Assembly (NCBI GenBank): GCA_031556375.1 | Contig: JAVBTA010000010.1 | Coordinates: 1 to 57,466 of the forward strand | DNA: 57,466 bases | Direction of reading: 5' to 3' | DNA from: BNXB01 sp031556375 | Lineage (GTDB): Bacteria > Bacteroidota > Bacteroidia > Bacteroidales > Azobacteroidaceae | Shown here: positions 52,036-57,466 of the stretch, piece by piece | Layout: each line of letters starts with the position of its first letter | Position numbering within the stretch: the first letter of the stretch is position 1 | The notes under the pieces: generated by a model | Database searches by the model: none | The model's input: only the letters and a program-made list of their open reading frames with translations | What the model was told of the DNA's origin: nothing | Position numbers and translations under genes: made by a program

Positions 52036-52391
52036 TGGCATTTAAGAGAATAAGTGAACAAAATTGGTTAGACATGGTTCCGGTGGTGAAGAAATCTATC
52101 GGGACCATTGTTCATGATGACGGATTGGTTTCAATAAGCTTTCCCCGTTTCAAAAAAGAATGGATGGCCAAACTTTTTCTTTCGAAAAATAAATCGAATG
52201 AAATTAAAGTCGATTTCGATGTCAACGGAACAACTGTATGGCTACAAATCGATGGAAAAAAATCAATCAGAGAAATCCTTACTGCATTAAAGGATACTGC
52301 CCAGTTGGAGAAAGACTACAATAACCGGGTGGTATTGTTTCTCAGGAATATTTACAGAAGCGGATTTGTTGAATTGAAAATTGAAAAATGA
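52035..52391 (+). CDS. PqqD-like small protein
   Basis: A 118-residue protein with the PqqD/RRE-like fold pattern: WLDMVPVVKKSIGTIV (strands), FPRFKKEWMAKLF, the TVWLQIDGKKSIREILTALK helix and FLRNIYRSGFVELK at the end. PqqD domains usually carry a peptide substrate to a radical SAM or other modifying enzyme. None is encoded nearby: the only radical SAM gene in the window is the YgiQ protein 25 kb away. The gene overlaps dnaJ by one base, so it is expressed with the heat-shock genes. I start it at ATG 52035; the TTG at 52032 is not needed. Confidence 0.75.
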   Translation: MAFKRISEQNWLDMVPVVKKSIGTIVHDDGLVSISFPRFKKEWMAKLFLSKNKSNEIKVDFDVNGTTVWLQIDGKKSIREILTALKDTAQLEKDYNNRVVLFLRNIYRSGFVELKIEK

Positions 52392-52417
52392 GAATGATTT
52401 GTGCGTAAGCCTTATTT

Positions 52418-53143
52418 TCAATTCAACAGCCTTCCTCTATAGGAAATCCCTGCTGAGATATTTTTGAATTCGGAAGTAAATACTTGTATATAGATGTGTT
52501 TGAATAAAAGAACAGACGCTCCGGCATTGATATTGGAAGCATCGTATTCTACAATTAATGACAATGGATTGAAGAATGCGGGAGAAAAGCGAAAACCGGC
52601 TAAAACACCGGTGAATTGTGGCATTCTGTTCGTCGCATATTCGTATCCTATTGTTAAGCCAATAGTATTGTCATTGATAGGAAGATTTTTTGTAGCAACT
52701 CCGTAAACAGAAGCAAAAAATTGATTGTCCTGTCTCTCATTATCCGTAAATGTCAGGAATTTGGAAGTCAGGATATCGTTTGTTCCTATGACGATTGCCG
52801 GTATATGCCGGGATTCTTTTATAGCTCTAAGTCTCAGGGATAGAGAACGATCCTGATTTGTCATTTTATTCCCATTTTGAGGTACTCGTTGTAAGGTAGA
52901 ACGAAAACTTATTTCCAGAAAAGAAAAATAGGTGATATTGACAAAGAAATTACCTGTCGGATAGTCAAATCTATCAGGTGTGACTGTTTCCGGCAGGTAA
53001 TTTATTCCCAAAGAAAAAGTGCCGTCAGGATTGAAATCGGCCGATGGCGTGTTCAACAACCCGGAAGTACCGGCTGTGTGTTGTGCATTTGCATTAAAAA
53101 AACACAGACAGCCGGCTACAATCGTGAATAGCACTGTTTTCAT
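52418..53143 (-). CDS. YjbH-like outer-membrane protein, N-terminal part
   Basis: A 241-residue exported protein (signal peptide with VAGCLCFFNANA) with the YjbH N-terminal features GTSGLLNTPSADFNPDGTFSLGI, then short beta-strand pairs ending in a C-terminal membrane-strand-like segment. In Proteobacteria YjbH is a single protein of about 700 residues linked to exopolysaccharide secretion. Here only the first third is encoded, and the matching later part appears at 54365-55609. Its ATG directly follows the stop of the lipoprotein gene (TAG-ATG), so it belongs to one operon with it. Confidence 0.75.
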   Translation of the reverse strand: MKTVLFTIVAGCLCFFNANAQHTAGTSGLLNTPSADFNPDGTFSLGINYLPETVTPDRFDYPTGNFFVNITYFSFLEISFRSTLQRVPQNGNKMTNQDRSLSLRLRAIKESRHIPAIVIGTNDILTSKFLTFTDNERQDNQFFASVYGVATKNLPINDNTIGLTIGYEYATNRMPQFTGVLAGFRFSPAFFNPLSLIVEYDASNINAGASVLLFKHIYIQVFTSEFKNISAGISYRGRLLN

Positions 53144-54301
53144 CTATGATCCGCCGCCACCTTCGTGGGTACAACTGATTGCAGAGGAGGAGAATGTTAC
53201 CGGATTACGGAAGAATGTGTAGGCCGGAACTCCATCTACTCCTGACACTGAAACTGTTACCTGAAAACAACGTCCCCTGATAACCCAGGATTTACTGTTT
53301 TGTCCGGCTTCGGAATTTGGCTGTACAACATCCGGAATAGAGGTCCATCCGAACAATTGTTTATAAAATTCCGGTACAGGAGGATTGGTCTTTGTAAACG
53401 TTACATTAAGATTTTCTCCACAAGATCCGGTACCTAAGGTTTCCAGAGAAGTCTGTGCTGCAGAGATATTGATCATTATTTCAGTTGTTAGATACCATCT
53501 GGAAAAGTGAGGAATTGAAACGGTTCCGGTCAGGGCAGACTCATTTACTGTAACAGGATAAGATTCCCAGGTTCCGCTGGAATTAGAACCAAACAATAGA
53601 GGAATACCTTTTTTTACCGTTGCATCAATGATACCTTGTGTCAAAGGGAATGTAAAAGTTGCTTTTTGGCCGTTTAGAAAACTGCCGGACCAGTCGCTTT
53701 CAAGATCGATCGTTTTTAGTGAAAAACTTCCGTTAGGAGAGTCCGCAGCTATATTTCCTCTAGATGCAGCCGTCGGAATTGAAGTTGGAGTCAGAGTTAC
53801 TGCTCTGTCAACTGCTCCTGCCGGGACGCTAACTTTGGTTGCAGCTCCTCCTTTAGCTGATGGAACCTCAAAATTATTGTCCTGATTTGGATTTAATGTT
53901 ACAGGATTACCTTTTTTTGTAATCTGCAATGTTACTATGGATGTGAAAGTCTCGGAAGTGTTTGAGTAATTTAGAGTTACACTTTCAACTTCTGAATCAA
54001 AATATCCATTTTGAGTCGCTTTAAATGTAAATACAGTACCACTGGATACTTTACTTACATCATACGAATAACTTCCCGAAACACCAACAGATGATGCTGA
54101 TGTCCCGTCTTTGGTTACTGCCACATCGGCAGATACCGGTTGATCCGATTCATTGATTACTTGTATTGTAATCAATTTTTTTCCAATATCTTCACCCGGA
54201 GGAGTGGGAGTCGTATCCGGATCATCATCACAGGCTGTAAAAGCCACTCCGCCTAAAATTAAAAAAGCGGATGCTGCTAAGATAAATAAATTCTTTTTCA
54301 T
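53144..54301 (-). CDS. Lipoprotein with repetitive beta-sandwich domains (ZU5-like part)
   Basis: A 385-residue surface-type lipoprotein. A hydrophobic segment is followed by the lipobox FTAC; then an acidic stretch (CDDDPDTTPTPPGED), where in Bacteroidota acidic residues after the cysteine often mark export to the cell surface. An immunoglobulin-like domain (KKLITIQVINESDQPVSADV) and a region with VSVPAGAVDRAVTLTPTSIP, resembling ZU5-type domains, follow. The C-terminus is glycine-rich (HEGGGGS). It lies between the two YjbH-like parts. Its role is unknown; a polysaccharide- or surface-binding function is plausible. Confidence 0.75.
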   Translation of the reverse strand: MKKNLFILAASAFLILGGVAFTACDDDPDTTPTPPGEDIGKKLITIQVINESDQPVSADVAVTKDGTSASSVGVSGSYSYDVSKVSSGTVFTFKATQNGYFDSEVESVTLNYSNTSETFTSIVTLQITKKGNPVTLNPNQDNNFEVPSAKGGAATKVSVPAGAVDRAVTLTPTSIPTAASRGNIAADSPNGSFSLKTIDLESDWSGSFLNGQKATFTFPLTQGIIDATVKKGIPLLFGSNSSGTWESYPVTVNESALTGTVSIPHFSRWYLTTEIMINISAAQTSLETLGTGSCGENLNVTFTKTNPPVPEFYKQLFGWTSIPDVVQPNSEAGQNSKSWVIRGRCFQVTVSVSGVDGVPAYTFFRNPVTFSSSAISCTHEGGGGS

Positions 54302-54364
54302 TTTTTAAACAAATTAAAAATTAAACATATACGTACACATTTTAATACACACAACACGCACATC

Positions 54365-55609
54365 TCAGTTTTTTAATATCTGAGATTTTAAGTATTCCGG
54401 ATTGAAAAATTGCTCAACCGGATTTTCGTTCGGATGAACCTCAAATGAGGCTCCATTTATATCATTATTCGCTACCGTATAGTCCCAGTCAAAATATTTC
54501 GGAAGCATGATTCTGAAACGTTCCCAATGTGGACGCTTTTTGCCAGGTAGGGGTATGGCAATATGAAATCCTGCATTTTTTTCATCATTTGTTATCACTC
54601 CATAAAATCCGATGGATACTTCTCCAAAAAAACGTGTTAAATCTGCCCGTAATCCGGTATCTCCGGTTACCAGGCGTTCGACTGAGCTACTTATTTGTAA
54701 AGAAAGTGCTTTGTTGAAATAATAGCCGCCTGTAGACCAAGTAAGTCGATCCCAGGTAGTAAACGTCCAATCGTCGGGAAGATACCCTCCTATGTTTACA
54801 AATCCTGTATATCCGGCTTTCGCTTTTAGTGAAACGTACTTATTCAAATGATAAACCCCTTCTAAATCAATACCGCTACGGTAATTGTTGAATAATCCTA
54901 TTGCAATATTGGTATACCATTTCGGATGCAGTCTGAACTGTTGTGTAATTGTGGCGAATCCGGGACGCACAGAATTTCCTTCTTTTCCGAAGACTCTGAC
55001 AGAATTGGTAATAGGGATTATTGTTTGAAGCGTCCCTTTGGCCCCTTTCCAAAGCGACAATTCCAGGGTTGGAGCAATGTTTACCTGAGTATCGAAAAAC
55101 TGGTCGTAGTAAGTATTCGATAGTTTTACCTGAGGATATAAAACCAAATCCAGTTTTCCATATGATTTATCCGATGATTTCAGATGCTTTAATCTATTCC
55201 ATGCCGGAGATGTATTATAAGATATAGAGAAATGAGCTGAGAATTCGGACGGAGAAAGTTCGTTTTTTCGAAATTCATTCCAGTCTTCTGCTTTTGTCCG
55301 GATAACAACCTGAGGGATTCCAAGTGCCAGTACAACGACGTACAATTCTTGTTTCGGCTCTGCATAGGCAGAAATCGAATCCAGAGCAACGATTATTCCG
55401 TTTACGTTCCAACGGTAAATTGTGTTTTCGAATGAAATATATACAGAAGAATTTTCTTCATGTATCCGGATATTCTCGAACCCTGCTTTTGACAAGCTCG
55501 TAATAATTTCTCTTTCTGTATTTGCAGAAACCGGAATGATGATACCCCACAAAAATACAATCCAGGTATATTGCCTTATAAAAACCACATTAAGAGCTTT
55601 TCCTTTCAT
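54365..55609 (-). CDS. YjbH-like outer-membrane protein, C-terminal part
   Basis: A 414-residue exported protein with a signal segment (YTWIVFLWGIIIPVSA), an alpha/beta region (EREIITSLSKAGFENIRIHEE) and then beta-barrel-like strands: KLDLVLYPQVKLSNTYYD, TLELSLWKGAKGTLQTIIPI and IGFYGVITNDEKNAGFHIAIPLPG. The last resembles the conserved C-terminal barrel of YjbH. Together with the 52418-53143 gene it looks like the two halves of one YjbH. It is the first gene of the minus-strand operon; no exact -7 box is seen upstream. Confidence 0.72.
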   Translation of the reverse strand: MKGKALNVVFIRQYTWIVFLWGIIIPVSANTEREIITSLSKAGFENIRIHEENSSVYISFENTIYRWNVNGIIVALDSISAYAEPKQELYVVVLALGIPQVVIRTKAEDWNEFRKNELSPSEFSAHFSISYNTSPAWNRLKHLKSSDKSYGKLDLVLYPQVKLSNTYYDQFFDTQVNIAPTLELSLWKGAKGTLQTIIPITNSVRVFGKEGNSVRPGFATITQQFRLHPKWYTNIAIGLFNNYRSGIDLEGVYHLNKYVSLKAKAGYTGFVNIGGYLPDDWTFTTWDRLTWSTGGYYFNKALSLQISSSVERLVTGDTGLRADLTRFFGEVSIGFYGVITNDEKNAGFHIAIPLPGKKRPHWERFRIMLPKYFDWDYTVANNDINGASFEVHPNENPVEQFFNPEYLKSQILKN

Positions 55610-55812
55610 TTTGCTTGCTTTTTTGAGCGCTCTTACTAAATTGATAACCTAAAAAAGATTAAGGATGAGCAAATTGCTTTCCCTTGTCTTATGTTCTAAA
55701 ACATAATCTGATTTTAAAAGTTTATTTGAAAGATGATTTTATTCATTCGGATTCCCTGATTTTTGTAATTTTTATCTTAATGGTATTTCTTTTTAAAATA
55801 TTTCGTAAAAAA

Positions 55813-55844
55813 TTTGGAAGATATATAAATGTGTTGTACCTTTG
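55813..55844 (+). promoter_or_regulatory. Promoter of tRNA-Pro
   Basis: TTTG at 55813-55816 and TACCTTTG at 55837-55844 with a 20-nt spacer are an excellent Bacteroidota promoter; the tRNA begins 34 nt after the -7 box. Confidence 0.8.
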
Positions 55845-55878
55845 CACTCGCAAAAGAGATAAAGTTGATTGCGAAAAT

Positions 55879-55953
55879 CGAGGTGTAGCGCAGCCCGGCT
55901 AGCGCACCTGCTTTGGGAGCAGGGGGTCCCAGGTTCGAATCCTGGTACCTCGA
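55879..55953 (+). tRNA. tRNA-Pro (anticodon TGG)
   Basis: The 75-nt cloverleaf has acceptor CGAGGTG paired with TACCTCG (one G-U), discriminator A, and the anticodon stem CCTGC/GCAGG with loop TTTGGGA giving anticodon TGG. The T-arm has GGTTCGAATCC. The 3' CCA is not encoded. Confidence 0.97.
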
Positions 55954-55959
55954 CAAAAT

Positions 55960-55999
55960 AAAAGGTGTTAATTTACTGTTATTTAACAGTGTAATTGAT
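55960..55999 (+). terminator. tRNA-Pro terminator
   Basis: An imperfect long hairpin (AAAGG...ACTGTT paired with AACAGT...CCTTT) followed by a run of seven T's begins right after the tRNA. Confidence 0.65.
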
Positions 56000-56051
56000 G
56001 CCTTTTTTTCTTTTAAACCGCCATAATCGGCACAAAAAATGGATCCGCTGA

Positions 56052-56075
56052 GGATCAGCGTTAAAACTTGAGGGA
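56052..56075. repeat. IS left terminal inverted repeat
   Basis: 24-bp match to the right end with two mismatches. Confidence 0.88.
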
Positions 56076-56082
56076 TTTCAAT

Positions 56083-57018
56083 CTAAGCATATAGATTACA
56101 CAATCTAAACAAGAAGAACGCTTTATCCTGCACTCCTCTAAACACTCTTCTAAATGCTTTAATCTTGGCATTGAAAGATTCCGAAGCCGCATTCGTGGAT
56201 CGTTTATCAAAGAAGTTAATAATATTCTGATAGTGTGATTGTATTGTTCTGGCAATCGTTCCAAAAGATAAGAATCCTGATCTATCTACCTGGTCATACC
56301 ATCTGGCTAACCGGGTTAATGCCACATCCTTGAAGTTGCATTGATGATAAATCAGTCCCAATTGCATGGATAAATAGTAGGCCTTTTTAATATCAGGATA
56401 TTCTTTGAACAGGATATCGGCTCTCTGTTTTTGGGAGCTTGTCCACAGGGATTCTTTTTTGAATAGCAGGTAACGGCTTCGGGCTAATAGTTGTTTCAGG
56501 GAATCACCATTCTTGAATACCGGAGCAATGTATTTATCCCCTTTTGTCTTGGCAAGATGGATTTCAATGGCTTCCCTATCTAAAGCTTCCCACCGGGCTT
56601 TAATCCTCATTTCCTGTACCGCTTCAAAAGCTAACTGTTGCACATGGAAACGATCAATCACCCGTTTGGCTGCAGGGAAGCATGTTTTAGCTATCAATTC
56701 CATATTGGGAGCCATATCCAGTGTTATTTCCCGGGCTTGAAAACGTCGACGGCGGGGCATCCTGAGCAATACTTCACTGACTGTTTGAGAATCCGTGCCA
56801 TGCACTATGGCAATAATACTGCCTTGTTTACCTTTAGCTTCTTTATTGATTACAACGGTGTAAAGTTCTCCTCGGGACAAGGCAACTTCATCTATGCCGA
56901 TGTAACTGCCCATATTCTTGGGAAAAAGGATCCAATCTTCAGCATGAGGGCGTTGATCCCATTGCCGGTAACCACTCAAATGCTCCCGATACTGTCGCTC
57001 AAGTAAATCGCCATCCAA
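56083..57018 (-). CDS. ISAon1-type DDE transposase (ISL3-like)
   Basis: A 311-residue transposase of the ISL3/DDE group. The catalytic acidic residues lie in YIGIDEVAL (first Asp), REITLDMAPNM (second Asp) and NAASESFNAKIKAF (Glu). The frame is open back to 57075 but has no ATG; the first start candidate is TTG 57018. It overlaps the upstream frame by 17 nt in a frame shifted +1 (equivalently -2), next to the run TTTTTTAAAAGG (57072-57083 on the plus strand as CCTTTTAAAAAA). So expression by frameshifting from the first frame, or TTG initiation, is likely. Confidence 0.88.
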   Translation of the reverse strand: MDGDLLERQYREHLSGYRQWDQRPHAEDWILFPKNMGSYIGIDEVALSRGELYTVVINKEAKGKQGSIIAIVHGTDSQTVSEVLLRMPRRRRFQAREITLDMAPNMELIAKTCFPAAKRVIDRFHVQQLAFEAVQEMRIKARWEALDREAIEIHLAKTKGDKYIAPVFKNGDSLKQLLARSRYLLFKKESLWTSSQKQRADILFKEYPDIKKAYYLSMQLGLIYHQCNFKDVALTRLARWYDQVDRSGFLSFGTIARTIQSHYQNIINFFDKRSTNAASESFNAKIKAFRRVFRGVQDKAFFLFRLCNLYA

Positions 57019-57058
57019 TCCAAACAGCTCTCCAATAAGCTTACAACTAACAGCGTGA

Positions 57059-57403
57059 TTATCGATGTAATCCTTTTAAAAAAGACGCAAATTCTTGCGT
57101 CATTCGAGTCCCCTCTGCTGTTATATGAAAATCACGGTCAACGTATTCTCCCGTTTCTTTATTGATCCATCTTCGCCTGCGGATATTCAATAATAATCGT
57201 TTGCCCCGAACAGGAAAGTCATTCACCAATACGTTCGGATAAAAGCCTTTACTTTCTAATTTTATTGAGAAATCAGCTCTATTGATATTATTCAATTCTT
57301 CCAGATAAATAATAACCACTCCAGGATTTTCTTTTACTTCTGTAATCTCAAAATATTCTAATAGGCCGGAGGGCAACAATAAACTATAACCATCTTTCTG
57401 CAT
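57059..57403 (-). CDS. ISAon1-type transposase N-terminal region protein
   Basis: A 114-residue protein, the usual first frame of this IS type. It has LPSGLLEYFEITEV near the N-terminus and a basic RGKRLLLNIRRRRWI stretch that suits DNA binding to the IS ends. Its last codons overlap the open frame of the DDE transposase. ATG start at 57403, preceded by a poly-T stretch. Confidence 0.85.
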   Translation of the reverse strand: MQKDGYSLLLPSGLLEYFEITEVKENPGVVIIYLEELNNINRADFSIKLESKGFYPNVLVNDFPVRGKRLLLNIRRRRWINKETGEYVDRDFHITAEGTRMTQEFASFLKGLHR

Positions 57404-57442
57404 AACACTACTTTTTTTTGCAAAGATAAAGTTATAATTTTT

Positions 57443-57466
57443 TCCCTCAACTTTTTACGCTGATCC
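57443..57466. repeat. IS right terminal inverted repeat
   Basis: 24-bp match to the left end with two mismatches; ends at the last base of the window. Confidence 0.88.

Larger units (their letters stand above)
56052..57466. mobile_element. ISAon1-type insertion sequence
   Basis: Terminal inverted repeats of 24 bp match with two mismatches: GGATCAGCGTTAAAACTT... at the left and the same reversed at the right end, which is the last base of the window. The 1,415-bp element carries two minus-strand frames: a short N-terminal protein and a DDE transposase. The termini could extend further left or beyond the window end. A target duplication cannot be tested because the right flank is missing. Confidence 0.9.

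Noticed and set aside
55684..55902. 72-codon frame ending in the tRNA
   Set aside because: It runs through the tRNA promoter and into the tRNA gene; the tRNA explains the sequence.
1..57466. CRISPR array, rRNA genes, integrase or prophage
   Set aside because: No regularly spaced direct repeats, rRNA sequence or integrase was found; the only mobile-element gene set is the IS at the right end.

Overview
The window reads as a chromosomal stretch of a gut-type Bacteroidales bacterium (phylum Bacteroidota); I cannot fix the genus. The evidence is the promoter style (TAnnTTTG -7 boxes, some with a TTTG about 19-20 nt upstream, and few Shine-Dalgarno sequences), and Bacteroidota-specific families: NVEALA-type exported peptides with propeller lipoproteins, a prolyl tripeptidyl peptidase, DUF4292 and DUF5687-like proteins, a GumC/BY-kinase fusion and an ISAon1-type insertion sequence. 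Most of the window is ordinary core genome. Both ends lie in repeats: a dispersed hairpin-rich repeat at the left and an insertion sequence whose right terminus is the last base. This suggests the window is a contig broken at repeats.

Layout. 0.3-7.2 kb (+): argB, a flavin-split-barrel protein, a THUMP RNA methyltransferase, a prolyl tripeptidyl peptidase, purD and a membrane protein, closely packed. 7.2-9.9 kb (-): mnmD, cysS and an XRE-type regulator; a small basic protein gene with a possible operator is divergent from the regulator. 10.3-10.7 kb: a decayed GH3 glycosidase. 10.9-19.1 kb (+): TPR proteins, dut, a LolB-like DUF4292 lipoprotein, a degenerate EnvC/M23 protein and a two-gene ABC exporter, closed by a bidirectional terminator. 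19.2-21.5 kb (-): a membrane protein, a winged-helix regulator and creD, with a matching 15-bp palindrome before the first and the third gene. 21.7-22.1 kb: a 131-bp inverted repeat built from the same structured repeat seen at the left end. 22.1-29.9 kb (-): a Trk potassium system, a YgiQ radical SAM protein and mfd; a dolichol-phosphate-mannose-type glycosyltransferase is divergent from mfd.

30.8-33.5 kb (-) is the most interesting accessory block: two tandem [NVEALA-type cysteine peptide + 6-bladed-propeller lipoprotein] units. The two peptides are diverged in sequence but share the cysteine spacing C-x20-C-x2-C-x13-C. 33.7-36.2 kb (-): class I aldolase and an M20 dipeptidase. 36.5-50.1 kb (+): a complete Wzx/Wzy-type exopolysaccharide locus (Wza-like exporter, Wzc-like tyrosine kinase, initiating phosphotransferase, flippase, polymerase, pyruvyl transferase and five glycosyltransferases). 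50.3-52.4 kb (+): grpE, dnaJ and an orphan PqqD-like gene. 52.4-55.6 kb (-): what looks like a YjbH-type outer-membrane exopolysaccharide protein split into two genes around a lipoprotein gene. Then tRNA-Pro(UGG) and an ISAon1-type element.

Functionally, the exopolysaccharide locus and the downstream YjbH-like set may cooperate in envelope polysaccharide export. The dut-TPR-DUF4292-EnvC group looks devoted to envelope lipoprotein and peptidoglycan upkeep. The NVEALA block and the structured repeats are the parts least explained by known biology.
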